64,000 bases of DNA from Diphasiastrum complanatum (GCA_029204225.1 CM055115.1:7911826-7975825); one strand, 5' to 3'. Positions 19,552-32,360 are shown, counted from the stretch's first letter. The notes: generated by a model not told the origin, from the sequence alone. Translations and numbers: made by a program.

Positions 19552-20349
19552 CTAAAGGCTGAAATGAGCTAAATCCTTGGTTTTCATTCAATTTGATCAC
19601 AATTTTTGATCTAAATCTTGTGTAGATTGGATCTTAGCATCTAGTATTGATTCTAGAACTCAAAGTGAGTCAAATACATTGGAGATTGGTGTTGTGTGAC
19701 TTCATTTGCAGGTGTCTAGGTGTCTAAAACCAGAGGCAAAGTTGAATTCAATTCACATTACCAAGATAGCAAGTTTTGCTTGCTCCAAGCATTGATTTCT
19801 AAGCGAGTTTTGGAGGTGATTTCATAGAGGAGGCTTTCTAGCATTCAAGGAGAGGGAAGATCAGAGTTTGGGGACTCTTCAAGGATGTTCTAAGGTGTAG
19901 TAGGCACCTCCTAAAGTGATTTAGGTTCAGTCCAACCATTGCTTGACTTATGCACCAAATTAGATAAATTTTTCATCAATTTTGATCATTTTTTGCTTGT
20001 GATTGGATAGTAGATTGTGTTGCATCCTCATTAAGTTCCATTTAGATCTTTTACAAGTGATTTTGGAAGTATATTAGGTTGCTGAAATTCACTCTTAATC
20101 AGATCATTTGGAAGCTTTAATGTTCTTTATAGAAAGAGGGGCAATTCTACTAGTATTGTCTACTTCAATCAAGCAAGTGCATTGTTTCTAGTATTCTATG
20201 ATTTGATTTTGTTAGAGATCATTCTTAGATCTTTATAGGAAGTCTATTACTAATCTTTTCAGGTCCCTAAGAAGTGGGATAAGGTAGACCTTCAATCAAA
20301 TCAATAGAAGTAACCTTCATTTGTGTCAAGTCCTTGACTAGGAGACTAG
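19552..20349 (+). other. Leader of family B element
   Basis: About 800 bp between primer site and gag ATG, without a coding signature. Confidence 0.6.
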
Positions 20350-23262
20350 ATGGCATCTATAAATGCATATCTTTTGGATACTAATGAAAGGCTCAACAAA
20401 ACTAACTATTCCATATGGAAAGTTAGAATGGAATCTATCATGATCATGCAAGATCTGATGGAAATTGTAAATGGTAAGGAGGGTGAACCTATTCATCCTC
20501 AAGAAAAAGCCAAATACATCAAGAGGTGCAATGTTGCACTACATTGCATAAAAATGAATGTTGCAAATGAACTCTTAAGAGAGGTAGGAGATTGCACTTC
20601 AGCTCAAGATGCTTGGGAGACTTTGCAAAAGGTCTATGAATCCAAGAACCAAACTAGAATGTTAGCTTTGAAGAATCAAATCTATAGAAGCTATCAAAAG
20701 AAAGGAGAGAGTGCACATACTTTTGTCCTAAGAGTAAAGGAATTGAACAAAGAGCTAGCCTTTATAGGTGACCCTATGAAGGATGAAGAGCTTGTTCAAC
20801 TCATATTGAATGGACTAAGCTTTGAATTTGACAATTTGGTTCAGGGATATGCAATTATGGGTAAGCTACCCATACTTGAAGAACTCCAAGGCACACTCAT
20901 GGCCGAGAAATCAAGAAGGAGCCAAATGCAAGAGAGGATGGATAGGCTTTCCATCCAAGGTGGATATGACCAAGCTCTCTTCTCCAAAGGCAAAGGCAAG
21001 TCCAAAGGCAAAGGATCAACATTCAAGAAGTCTACAAAGCTTGAGGATCAAGAAGGACCCTCAAAGGCATCTCCATCAACCACCAAAGTCAAGAAGGACA
21101 AATCAAAGGTGAAGTGCTACTATTGTAGCAAGATGGGGCATTATGCCTCGGAATGCTTCAAGAGGAAGAAAGATCAAAGCCAAGCCAACATGAGCAAAGA
21201 GGAGGAGGAGGAGAGTTCACATGAGGACTCTCTCATGATGTCCATATTTTCTTCAACAAGCTTCAAAGGAGAAGATCCTTGGTGGATTGACTCGGGTGCT
21301 AGTTCACACATGACTAGTAAAAGGGAGTTTTTCTCTTCTCTCTTATCTTATGATGGACCTATAAAGTCTATCTATACAGCAAATGATGAAGCTTGTAAGA
21401 TTGAAGGAGTTGGTAGCATTCCCCTTTTCTTAGGATCTTCCAAAAAGATCAACATAGAAGGTGTTTTGTACATTCCTACAATAACAAAGAATCTACTAAG
21501 TGTTGGCCAAATGGTAGACAATGGTTTCAATGTTGACTTTGCTTCAAATGAATATTTCATCAAGAAGAAAGGTAAGATAGTGGCTAAGGCACTAGACTTG
21601 GCAAACTTTATAAGCTGGATGCATTTGTGGATACTAATGTTGTCATGTTGGCCGAGAAGAGCAAGATATCTACCTTTACTTTATGGCACAAAAGACTTGG
21701 ACATGTCAACTCGGGTTCCATGGAGGCTATGATCAAGGAGGAGTATGCTTTAGGCCTACCAAGGTCTATTGGGAAGGAAGACAAGGTTTGTGAAGCTTGT
21801 GCCTTATCCAAGGCACATAAGAAGGTGTTTCCTAACTCCAACACAAAGTCATCTCATCCTCTTGAACTCATACACTCGGATGTGCACATTGCTAGCACCA
21901 AATCTAATGGAGGTTCATCCATGTTTTTAACCTTCATTGATGACTACTCAAGATATTGTTGGGTGTTCTTACTTTCCTTCAAGTCTCAAGTATTTGATAC
22001 TTTTGTAAAGTTCAAGTTGTTTGTGGAAAAGCATCATAATCATAGCATCAAGATTCTTAGAAGTGACAATGGTGGAGAATTCATCTCCAATGAGTTCAAG
22101 GCCTTTTGTGAGGAGGAAGGGATCAAGAAAGAGACTTCTTGTCCTTACACTCCTCAACAAAATGGAGTTGCTGAAAGAAGGAATAGAACATTATGTGAAT
22201 GTTCTAAGGCTTTAAGATTAGATGCTTGTTTGCCCAAATCCTTTTGGGGTGAGTCTCTTGTATGTGCAAACTACTTGATGAATAGGGTGTCTTGCAAAGC
22301 AATTGAAGGCAAAACTCCTTATGAGATGTTGTATGGAAAGAAACCCAATCTTAATCACTTGAAAGTTTTTGGGTGTATATGTTATGTGCATGTGCCATTG
22401 GAAACAAGAACCAAGGAGGATCCATCTTCCACAAGAGGGATCATGCTTGGATATGCAAGCTCAAGCAAGGGCTACAAAGTCTATCTCCCATCCTTGAACA
22501 AATTTGTTGTTTCAAGGGATGTCATCTTTGATGAACATCATATGCATATGCTTGAAGAAGGCTCAAGTGCTCCAACAATCAAGAAGAAGATGGCCGAGGA
22601 GCAAGATCTTGGTTTTGAGGAGGAGCTCATGGAGGAGCAAGCACCAAACCCACCTATCACACCAAGGAGATCTTCAAGGGCAAAAGTGGAGCCATCAAGG
22701 CTCACATATCAAGGCAAAGGACAGCAAGTTGAGGGTATCTCATCCACTTCTTATGCTTTATCTAGTTTTGAAGAACCGTCTAATGTTGAAGATGCATTGA
22801 ACTCCAGCTATGTTGGATGAGTATGATGCCTTGATTGAGAATGAAACTTGGTTGCTTGTTGAGAGACCTCAAAGGAATGTAATAGGATGCAAGTGGGTCT
22901 TCAAGCTTAAGTTTAATGCAAATGGGAGTGTTAACAAACATAAAGCAAGATTAGTTGCAAAAGGTTATGTTCAAGAGAGAGGGATAGACTATGAGGAAAC
23001 TTTTGCACCCGTGGCCAAGATGGTCACAATAAGACTAATCATTGCACTTGCATCACATTTTGGATGGATTCTATGTCAAATGGATGTCTCTAATGCTTTC
23101 TTGAATGGTTTTTTGGAAGAGGATATCTATATGGAGTAGCCACAAGGGTTCATCAAGCATGGAATGGAGAACAAAGTATGCCATCTCCAAAGAAGCATCT
23201 ATGGCTTGAAGCAAGCCTCGAGATCTTGGAATTCAAGACTACATTGCTATCTTATTTCACTA
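20350..23262 (+). pseudogene. Copia family B gag-pol, frameshifted and truncated in RT
   Basis: Gag starts MASINAYLL at the first ATG, with the NYSIWKVRMES motif, a zinc knuckle (CYYCSKMGHYASEC, residues 256-269) and protease DSGASSH with Asp at 314. A one-base loss near 21588 (AAGGCAC where AAGGGCAC is needed) shifts the frame. The second frame (21627-22820) holds WHKRLGHVN, CEACALSKAH, HSDVH, RSDNGGEF and NGVAERRN, a full integrase core. A small deletion near 22800 shifts back to frame 1 for RT (GCKWVFKLKFN, ETFAPVAKMVTIR, DVSNAFLNG). CAG to TAG then stops it at 23137-23139, and the element is cut at 23262. Few lesions, so it is young but dead. Confidence 0.92.
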
Positions 23263-23800
23263 GGTACTATGACAGACATATTGAAAGTACATATTGGGAC
23301 TTTAGGTTCTTCCCTTAATTTGAAAGCTCAAATCTGACATGTTTGGAACTATTTTGCTTCGAATCTGGTAGTATTATATGTGTGCATGAATCTCATTTTG
23401 ATACTTTTGGCACTGTTTTTTTTAACACTATTGAGTTGAACATGTGTGTTTATTAGCACAATTTGTGTGTCTTTTACTCCCATGTTTGGGTTATACGGAA
23501 ATTCAATATAAAGTAATAATTCAGCGATGTTAGTTTTTGTGCAAGTTGTTTGAGAAAAAGAAAGAAAAAGAGTTTTTGGTGCAGTTAAAGATAGTCAACA
23601 TTCCCAATTCTAGGAAGGAGTGTAGCCCTTGTTTTTTCCATGTTGAAGACATAGTATCATAAACGGTTCTTTGTCGGACTTGAAACATCCACAAGGAAGG
23701 CCCTGCTAATGGGAGAGAGCATTGTGGTGACATTTTAAAATAGGATACAACCATATGGTTCAGGAATTTTGACTAAGACTCTTCATGCTTTCTTTCTATC
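23263..23800. other. Unrecognised stretch after truncated B element
   Basis: T-rich, with some wording like 18100-18835. No ORF with a family signature and no LTR ends seen. Confidence 0.45.
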
Positions 23801-23803
23801 ACT

Positions 23804-24972
23804 TTAAAGTGTAGCAAGTGAGATGATGACTCGAATGCTTACCATCTTTGCCACGGGTGCAAAGTTCTCATCATAGTCAATCTCTTGTTCTTGAGCATAT
23901 CCTTTTGCCACTAACTTTGCCTTGTACTTGTTGATATATCCATCTTGGTTTGTCTTCACCTTGAAGATCCATTTGCATCCAATAGCTTTCTTGTCCTTAG
24001 GTAACTCCACCAATCTCCATGTTCCATTCTTCATAGTACCTTGATACTCAAAATCCATTGCTTGGATCCACTCCTCTTATTTCCTTGTTTCATCTACACT
24101 TGTAGGTTCATCAAAAGAGGTTAGGAAAGCAACATAATTTTCAAAAACTACTTGCTTACCCTTTTCATCATATGTGAGCCTTGAAGGCACTTGATGTTCT
24201 TAGTGGCTTTTGACTTGATGAAGGTCCATCATCATCACCATCTAAAGTAGGATCCTTTACATCAACATCAAGAATGTTAGATCCATCCATATCACCATCA
24301 ATCATGCTTGAAGACACCTTTGGAATGTTCTCCTCATCAAAAATGATATCTCTACCAACAATCACTTTGTTAGTAGTAGGAATGTAAACCTTGTAGGCTT
24401 TATTCACCTCACTATATCCAACAAAAATACTTTTCCTTGAAGATGGATCATCCTTGGTCCTATCATCAAGAGTAATGTTGACATAGCATGTGCATCCAAA
24501 AGTTCTTAGAAAGTTGACACTTGGCCTCCTCTTGAATAGCATTTCAAAGGGTGTTCTTCCATCCAAAATAGCACTCGACCACCTATTACACAAAAAATTG
24601 GCACACAACAAAGCTTGATTCCAATATGGTTTTTCAAGATTAGCACTTAACCTCATGGCTTTAGCACTTTCACATGAAGTCCTATTCTTCTTTTTAGCCA
24701 CTCCATTTTGTTGTGGAGTCCTTGGTGTTGTATACTCCCTCTTGATCCCATGCTCATCACAAAAGGCCTTGACTTGGTAGATATGTACTCACCACAATTG
24801 TCACTTCTTAAGCAGTTGATTCTTGTGGAAAATTGGTTTTATCTTGCCTTACAACAATATCCAAACCATCATTCATCTCAAGAAGTGATTCCATCCTCAC
24901 CTTCCACAATGAATAGGTACTTGAGGTAAGCCTATCATTGGCTTCCAACATGACTCCACTTGATGTTGCCAT
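23804..24972 (-). pseudogene. Copia fragment of the A/F lineage with large internal deletion
   Basis: On the minus strand it begins with a Gag start (MATSSGVMLEANDRL, STYSLWKVRMESLLEMN) that jumps after about 40 residues into the integrase core (LRSDNCGEY). The rest of Gag, all of protease and the zinc finger are lost. The core continues through TPQQNGVAKKKN, where the catalytic Glu is Lys, to the hinge region and RT start (GCKWIFKVKTNQDG, ETF-type motif as ENFAPVAKMVSIR), and ends near 23804. A stop and frameshifts are present. Sequence is close to element F. Non-functional. Confidence 0.85.
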
Positions 24973-25022
24973 GTAGCAATGACCTCATCTTCTTTTTCAA
25001 CTTGTTTCAATGCGCAAAGCAC

Positions 25023-26995
25023 TCCTTTGAACAGCAAAAAAATATTTTCAAGGAGAAAGTAGTAAGTAATACTACTGGTAGAGTTTGGGGTTGATCTATC
25101 GTTGTTGCTTCTGCATAAACCCCAGAAGTTTTGTCATGTCATTCTTGCTAAATTTACAGCTAGGCTCCCTTTGGTATGTCTAAAAGGAGTTAACTATAGT
25201 TCACTACCCTGACTGCTTTCTTGACAGCTCGGGGTTTCAACTCTTCCATTCTTACAATAAGAGCTTCTAGCCAGCGAATTCCGTAGTGGGCATAAGGTTT
25301 CAGAGCTAGCCACACATCTGCCTCACCTCGGATAAATTCACTCTCATCAAAAACAGGTCCACAACCATAGAAGACATCATGATCAAATGCTTCATTAGCT
25401 AGTTTGCATGCTTCATGATTGTATTCCCTTCTGATATGTTGAATATCAACTCCAACAAATAGCCTCATTAGTCTTTGAATGTCCCTAATGTACACGGCCA
25501 GGACATGATTTTTCACATCCCACACGCCAGTAACCAAGTTGCATATAAGTGCAAAATCTCCTCTAGCCGTCAAATGAGTCACTTTTTTATGAAAGGCCAG
25601 TTTCATTCCTGCTAATAGTTCTTTGGCTTCTGCAATGTTACAAGTTAACCTTTTACCTAAACAGGCTCCTAGTTTGGAAATAAGGACTCCATGTTCAGAT
25701 TTTAGGATCACTCCAACGGTGCCAACAAGTCGGCTACCGCCATCAAACCATAAATTTGCTTTCATTGTCGATTCCATGGTTGTATTTGTCATGGTCACAC
25801 ATAATAGGGTTTTACCTTATTGATATTGACGGGTATATCCATATCTCTACCATGCATGTCGCTAAGAATCACAGTATTATTCTTAGAAACTTTCTTGAGA
25901 ACATATGGACCTAACCAATAGGCATTAATTTTCCAGAGAATAATTCCCTTCCAGCATCATAAAACAGGACCAATTGTCCTTTCGGAAATTGGTATTTCTT
26001 AGCTTTGAGCGGTTTGTTTCCCAGCTCATAATCGAATTCTTCAAGAACGACAAGCCACTTGACAAGTCTATCTGGCGGGTGAAGGTTCAACATGAGTTTA
26101 ATAGCAGTGGTAAGAGCATAAATGATTACTGTCCGATGAATAGGATAGTGTCTGAACTTGGACATAGCAAAATGTACCGCTAGGCACACTCTTTCTCCAT
26201 AACTGTATCTAGTTTCGGCACTCTTCAACTTGACACCAGCAAAGGCTATGGGGTGTAACATCTTTAGTTCCTCAATCCGGAACAAGGCACAATTTAGGGC
26301 CAAACGTCCAGCAGCAACAATAAGATGGAATTCTTTGTCCCATTTGGGTGGTCTGAGAATTGGTGCTTTCGTCAAAGCATCTTTCAGATGATCAAACACG
26401 TACTCACACTCCTCAGTCCACAAGAAGGGTTTATCTTTTGCAAGGAGCTCTACTAAAGGCAAAGTGATTTTGCTATAATCTTTTAAGAACCTCCTGTAAT
26501 ACCCTAGATTCCCCAAAAAGGACCTCACACCTTTTACATTAATGGGGGCAGACATATCTCTCTGACACCCTGGACTCTAGCTGGATCGGTAGTTATCCCA
26601 TCCTTGCTTATAACATGTCCAAGAAGAATACCGTATGGAACCACAAAAAGGCATTTCCTAGGATTTAGTGCTACAAACTTTTAAGCTCATAATTGGACCT
26701 CCTGAGCAGTTAACTTCAGGGTCTTGAAATCTCTGCTCCTGCAACGATCTATAGAGCTCAAAATATGTCAAACTCCAGCAATCTACAAAGCTCTCTAATC
26801 AGTGATGGACAGGCCATGGATGGTCTCCTAAAGAAGAGAATATCATATGACAAAAATAGATTGACAAATCAACAATCTTTCACAAATAGAATCACTGCTC
26901 ATAATTCAGTATATTCCAAAATCTGCAATCATAGGATTAGAGGCAATAAAAGGATACAAAATGCAATCCTACAATGCAAGGCCTGTTATTATTAA
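25023..26995 (-). pseudogene. Gypsy family C copy 1: LTR piece, leader, RT end, RNase H, extra RNase H; integrase deleted
   Basis: Read on the minus strand: the end of the family LTR (26995 to about 26760), a leader, a deletion joint into the RT C-terminus (KFVALNPRKCLFVVPYG, LLGHVISKDG), RNase H (about 26555-25990), then a joint NKP|LKAKKYQF that skips the integrase catalytic region. The integrase tail (GQLVLFYDA, MHGRDMDIPVNINKVKPYY) follows, then the extra RNase H (25798-25190: WFDGGSR, CNIAEAKELLAG, ARGDFALIC, HEACKLANEAF). A TGA and frame change separate the last two. It is almost identical to the + strand copy at 33398-34187, so it was moved recently, although it lacks an integrase of its own. 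Confidence 0.88.
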
Positions 26996-26999
26996 TCAT

Positions 27000-28440
27000 T
27001 CACAAGATTAGGCCTGAAACTAAAGCATGATCATAGCTCTCATGTGATTTTAGGCACATGAACCACTTTCTCCATCAAGAAAGCTCTCCAGGAGAAGCTC
27101 CAAGATCTCTTAAAACTCAAATTTACGAAATGAACAATAGCTTTTAAATTTAGCACGACCTCAACTATAGTGATCATTTGTGACTATTATAAGTTTGGGA
27201 TCTTATTTGGCTAATTTGAGCCTTACAACCATTATTACAAGTCCGCTATTCACAAATATAGCAAGGCTGTTCGAGATCTTTCAAAAACAAAGAATCTTTA
27301 TCAAGAGGCTGTTATAAGAATGTAAGTACATAAGTAGTAGGCAAGGGCTCAAGAAAGATTCGCCCAACTTCATGAACTGAGAGAGAAAAAGTAATAGTAA
27401 AAGAATTATAAAACATAACCGTGAAAGCAACAGTCGATTATTGCCTTTCTAACTAAAGCATCATGGAATGTGTTAGACTAATCTTATGTCTTAGTTTAGG
27501 TTAGTTCTTCCTTAAAACTGAGGTTAAGCATTTGGTCCCAAGATTACTTCTTGTTGAAAGCATTACATAATGGAGATCTTGATTTGTGAGGAATTAGTGT
27601 CTTAAATTCATGTTTCTCAAAATATGTGCATAATGTTGTTGGAAATAAATTGGACCCTGTTTCAGCACCAGTGATCTACCAGCTCACAACCAAAACAATG
27701 AAGATCTGGTTTAGAGTCCACAAAAGATCAACGCCAGGATGTTCCATTCTGGAACATTTCGATATCAGTTTTGGCGGTGAACAACAAAACAATTCTAATG
27801 ATTACCAGATTTCCATCTATCAGGAACCGGCGTGAAAACTAATTATATTGCTCCTACACTATCGGAGTTATAATCATCATTGAAAATCAATTCCTTAGTG
27901 GTGGATAGGATCATTATGCAACATGAATGTCCAGAATTATACTACCAGGCCTGTTACAGATTCTATCATGCATACACAAGAAAAGACGGGAGCAATCAAA
28001 GCCATTGACCACACAACGGAAAACAGCAAAGTGGCGCTATATCAACGCCTGCAAAACAAAGCAGCAACTAGAGTTTCCTCATTGTATTATCAAAAGGGAG
28101 TCTCGCTCTCACTCACTATCTCTCAGATACTGGTTCTTGTAAAAATAAGGCTCACATGCCTACATAGACATCCCTCACGCAGGAGGGATAAAAGATCTGA
28201 AATGCATTCAGCCACGGGACGGTTGTGAAGTCACACTGTTTGGTGGTACCCGGCGACACACGTCGTACGGTATCGTCCGGTAAGGGCCGGTACCCAAAAA
28301 GAGTCTCACAGCTCAAGAAAGTGTCTTCATTGGTGGTATGACCAAACTTGGTCGATCATTATCAAAAGGGGTCCTTAATGCTTTAAGTTCGGTCCTAAGA
28401 TGGGCGTTCTAGTTTGTCAGCTTTGACAGCTCATAGGAAT
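27000..28440. other. Unrecognised stretch
   Basis: No protein family, LTR end or tRNA-like structure recognised. A more GC-rich segment at 28235-28300 contains a near inverted repeat around GGTACCCGGC and GGCCGGTACC. Short ORFs look like chance. Confidence 0.45.
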
Positions 28441-28472
28441 TATGGTGACATCTCAATCTTTCATCATCCAGA

Positions 28473-28590
28473 TGCCTGGTGAGTTCTTCCATTGAAGCCG
28501 TCTGTTGGTTGATTACCTTGGTCAATTGTGTTGCCTGGTAAGTTCTTCCATTGAAGCCGTCTATTGGTTGATTACCTTTGTCAATTGTGT
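28473..28590. repeat. 59-bp tandem duplication
   Basis: Two head-to-tail 59-bp units starting TGCCTGGT (28473 and 28532), differing at a few sites. The second copy overlaps the end of the decayed ORF cluster on the minus strand. Confidence 0.85.
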
Positions 28591-30424
28591 TGTCTGAACG
28601 ACAACTGTAGTGTATGCGGCTTCATAGTATGGGACTTCGCTTTCCCACTGATATGACTCAGCCTTGGTGGCTACTAGGTGCCCTTCAATGCCCAACAACT
28701 TCTCCCATAGCCTGATATTGTCCGCTTTCAGCAACGCCAATCTTGCTTCACTGGCTGCCAAGTTCCTCTTCAACGTTTCTTCTTCCGCGATTTCTCTTGT
28801 CGTACCAGTAAGCTTCTTTAACAGCTGTGCTTTCAACAGTGGAGTTCAGAAATCGACACATTTGGCTACAAGCCACTGCTCTGCATCGCCTGCTGATATC
28901 ATCACTGGTGTCTCCAATCGGACACCCTGTGGAGTAGTGTCGCCAGAATCATAAAACACCCGCTGCTTATCACAAGGGGTGTTGGGTACGCGCCTTGTCA
29001 GGAATACTCCTCTCAGAATCACTAAATTCGTCCATTGACTTACCAGACACATTGAATTTATAATGTTGCATGTCTCCCATGTTAGAAACTGGAGTCCATC
29101 GCAGATATCAACCAGTGTCTTCATAAAGCTTGGTGGCCCTGAATTGGCAGCACCATCATTCACAGCAACAGTCGGCTGGGGCGTAGCAACCTTGAGAGTA
29201 AAATGAAATTCAGGAGTTTCTGGCAGTTGCTTAGGCAGAACAGTAGAATCATTAACAGAATCTGGGATAATGGTCTCTCTTAGCTCCGCATTGGTAGAAG
29301 GTTCAGCCGGAGAATCATCTGTCACACCATCATCTTCCACATTCACAACATTGTCAGGAATGCGCATCGGGACTTCATCATCTTGTTGGCCTTCCGCTGC
29401 CTATGAGTCATGGATGGGGTACTGACATTTGAATATTTATCAGCGTCAACACCAGCATCGACCTCCAGATCAGCTGTCTTCCATTTGGTCCTAGATTTAG
29501 AATAGGTAGGCAACTTCTTCTTATCCATAGTCTTCATTCGGGACTTCCACGGCAGGGAGGCATCTCGCATCTGGGTGATATTGTGCTCTCCAGCATCAGC
29601 TAGGGAATAATCAGGATCCCCGACAGCGATTGGGCCCCAACAACTTCAAAGACAGGTAAGTTTAGCCAGTCAACGACCATCTTATTCAAAGATAAGGCAA
29701 ACTCCAAGTGCTTGCTTCTCTCTGTTGCAAACCGATTGATATCTCTCTTAATGCATTCAAGTGTCCATTCAGCCTAGTTCAGGACAACATCGTTATAAAC
29801 TCTAATTGCAGCCTGAACCATTGCCCCACTCAAGAACTTGGTGAACACGCCATGTGAGTACCTCAGCTACCTAGTTTAAGATCAACAATAAACTGGTATC
29901 CTGGCACTTCTCCAGTGCAAATCCAGACTCGGGGTTTGGCTTCTCACCCCCACAGTACTCTTTCAATGCTTCGGCTTCTTTCGCATCATTAAGCCGCTTC
30001 TTCACTGACTCGCCACAAGAGAGACGCCTCAAAGCATCTGCTATCCAGTCGACGATGAGGACTCTCACTTATCCATCAGCTGTCTTCAACATCCAATTAG
30101 TTTGATCGCAGCCACTTGCAAGGGGCTCCAAAACCTGCAACATGATAGCCGGCCATGCCTGTGCAGCAAAAGACAAAAGTTTAGCAGCTTTGAGTCGTAT
30201 CCATGGCTTTGTCCATCTCGGCAAACCGACTTGGATCGCATTTGTCCATGGCTGCATCCATCTTCGTCTTCGTTACACAGAAAGTAACTCGGTGGAATGA
30301 CATAGCTCGAAAGATCTTCAGATTCATAAGGGCTTGCCATCACGTCAATCTGAACGTCCCAACGGTCGTATTCATTGATGATTGACGATGATGTTTTGAT
30401 GTGACAGCGGTCTTTGTAAAGCAC
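28561..30424 (-). pseudogene. Decayed ORF cluster of unknown family
   Basis: Successive minus-strand frames, each open for 60-170 codons and broken by stops and shifts: about 30424-30069, 30068-29871, 29570-29343, 29367-28846 and 28836-28561. Base composition is richer in G+C than the surroundings, as expected of old coding DNA. The last piece looks like a coiled coil (ETLKRNLAASEARLALLKAD and on). The middle piece is acidic and rich in Pro, Ser and Thr. I do not recognise a domain. It could be a retroelement gag or extra ORF, or a captured host gene; nothing seen decides between them. Confidence 0.4.
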
Positions 30425-30429
30425 CGCAA

Positions 30430-30869
30430 TATAATGCCAATCATGTGAGGAATCTCCAGCATGTGAGCCACCTCACCTCTCGTTGAAGTGTGGGCCCCGG
30501 GCATCTGCCTTTAATTGTGAGGTATCACATAGCCAGTTGTCCTTATGACTAATCTCATAACCCCAAGGTTTTACCCGTCAATTATTCTAATAAGACTATG
30601 CATATGTGACCTTACTAGATGGATTTTTACCCAAACAGTTAATGGAAAAGAGGCGGGGCCTTTTCCCCTACAATGGTGACTCAACTCGGGAGGGCAGCCC
30701 CTGCCCGACGAATTCAAAGTTCTGGTTTTGCACATTTCTTTCCTTGGCACATTTCAATGGCATCTTGGCTGAGATGCCATTGAAGAAACAAAACGTTTCT
30801 GTTACCAAAGCTCTGCTAGCTGTCAACTACCATTCTGTCGAAGATGAACACCTCGAAGAAAAATGCCTC
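30430..30869. other. Unrecognised stretch with one perfect hairpin
   Basis: Holds CAATGGCATCT-TGGCTG-AGATGCCATTG (30755-30782), an 11-bp stem with a 6-base loop. Nothing else recognised. Confidence 0.45.
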
Positions 30870-31280
30870 AAAGATGAAGACGAAATGTTCGCGAACAAGC
30901 GAAGCTCAACCGAAAGAAAAACGGTCGAGACCAACCCGAAGACCTTACGACGAACAACCAATGATCCGGACACCCGAAGAACGAATACTTTCGGTTCTTC
31001 ACGCTCCAAGTATTGGGAAGATCAAGGAAGTACCATAAAGTACAATTTTTTGATATGATTTTGGTGACGTCATCAGAGGAACATTAGGATGTGCCTAATC
31101 AGTCATTCTTGTAATCTGTGATTAGTCTTAGATTGTTGAATCTATCTAATCAAGATGTTACTTTGAATATAAGTAGTTGCGAGATGCACCAAATGCAGAT
31201 AAGATAGAAAAGAAGAAAAGAAGGATCCACAGAGATCCAAGAAGTCCACTAGTAAGCGAAACATTGTTTGTGGGACAGAG
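30870..31280 (+). repeat. Left direct repeat flanking a copia fragment (probable LTR)
   Basis: About 410 bp matching 31940-32360 at roughly 85% by eye. Shared landmarks are GAGCTCAACCGAAAG-type sequence, AATACTTTCGGTTCTTC, GAAGTACCATAAAGTACAAT, GGTGACGTCA and GAATATAAG. The arrangement and a TATA-like GAATATAAG suggest LTRs of a deleted copia element, but ends and primer site were not found. Confidence 0.6.
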
Positions 31281-31319
31281 GAAGCAGAGGTCAAACACTC
31301 AGACGAAGATGTTTGAGTC

Positions 31320-31940
31320 GCACCTCAGTTAAGTGATGAATTAGATGAAGAAAGGTTCGCAAGCCTGCCTACTACTACAACACCTGTAAACCGAAATGGT
31401 TTCGGACCTAGCAGAACAGATAAAGGCAAGGGCATTGCAGTACCAGAAGGATCTCCCAGGAGATCAACAAGAGAACGAAGAGCACCAACAAGATTTGTGC
31501 TAGGTAGCTCGGCTTCTACATCTGAAGAGTTTTGTCGGTTCAGTAGCAAACTACAAACATTCGAGGAAGCAATTGAATGTCCAGACAAGGACAAATGGAT
31601 CTAAGCCATGAATGAGAAGATGGAATCCATGAAGAAGAATGAGGTATGGACATTGCAGCCACTACCATATAAGCGAAAGACTGTACAATGCAAATGGGTA
31701 TACAAGCTGAAGTATGGACCAAATGGAAATGTTTCGAAGTATAAAGCCAAACTTGTAGCGAAGGGTTTTTCTCAAAAATATGGTATCGACTTTGCTGAGA
31801 TCTTCTCTCTAGTCATGAAACATTCGTCCCTACGCCTATTGTTTGCATATGCAGCCACTTATGATCTCAGAATTTACATTGTGGATGAGAAGACATCATT
31901 CTTACATGGTGAGCTAGACGAAAGAGTCTACATGGATCGA
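31320..31940 (+). pseudogene. Copia fragment: integrase-RT hinge and RT start
   Basis: The open frame includes the hinge with SPRRSTRERRAPTRF, one TAG just before AMNEKMESMKKNEVW, then the RT N-terminus (CKWVYKLKYGPNGNVSKYKA, LVAKGFSQKYGIDFAEIFS, SSLRLLFAYAATYDLRI) and ends in ELDERVYMD. From there it passes into the right-hand repeat. The catalytic YVDD, RNase H, integrase core, protease and Gag are absent. Flanked by two direct repeats, it looks like an internally deleted element. Confidence 0.8.
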
Positions 31941-32360
31941 CGAAGAAGAAATATTTACGAACAAGAGGAGCTCAACCGAAAGGCTGAAGGTCGGATGACG
32001 CAGACGAAAGGAAAATGGTCGAGACCAATCCGAAGACCTTACAACAAACAACCAATGTTTGGGACACCTGAAGACCGAATACTTTCGGTTCTTCATGCTC
32101 CAAGTCCCGGGAAGATCAAAGAAGTACCATAAAGTACAATTTCCCGATATGATTTTGGTGACGTCACCAGAGAAACGTTAGGACATGCCTAATCAATTGT
32201 TCTTGTAATCTATGATTAGTCTTAGATTGCTTAATCTATCTAATCAAGATGTTACTCTGAATATAAGCAATTGCGAGATGCACCAAAGATATATATATAT
32301 ATATAGAAAGAGAAGGATACACAGAGATTCAAGAAGTCTGCTAGTAAGCGAGACATTGTT
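31940..32360 (+). repeat. Right direct repeat flanking a copia fragment (probable LTR)
   Basis: Partner of 30870-31280. It has an extra short (AT)n run (about 32288-32304) and an extra segment around GGTCGGATGACGCAGACG. Confidence 0.6.
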
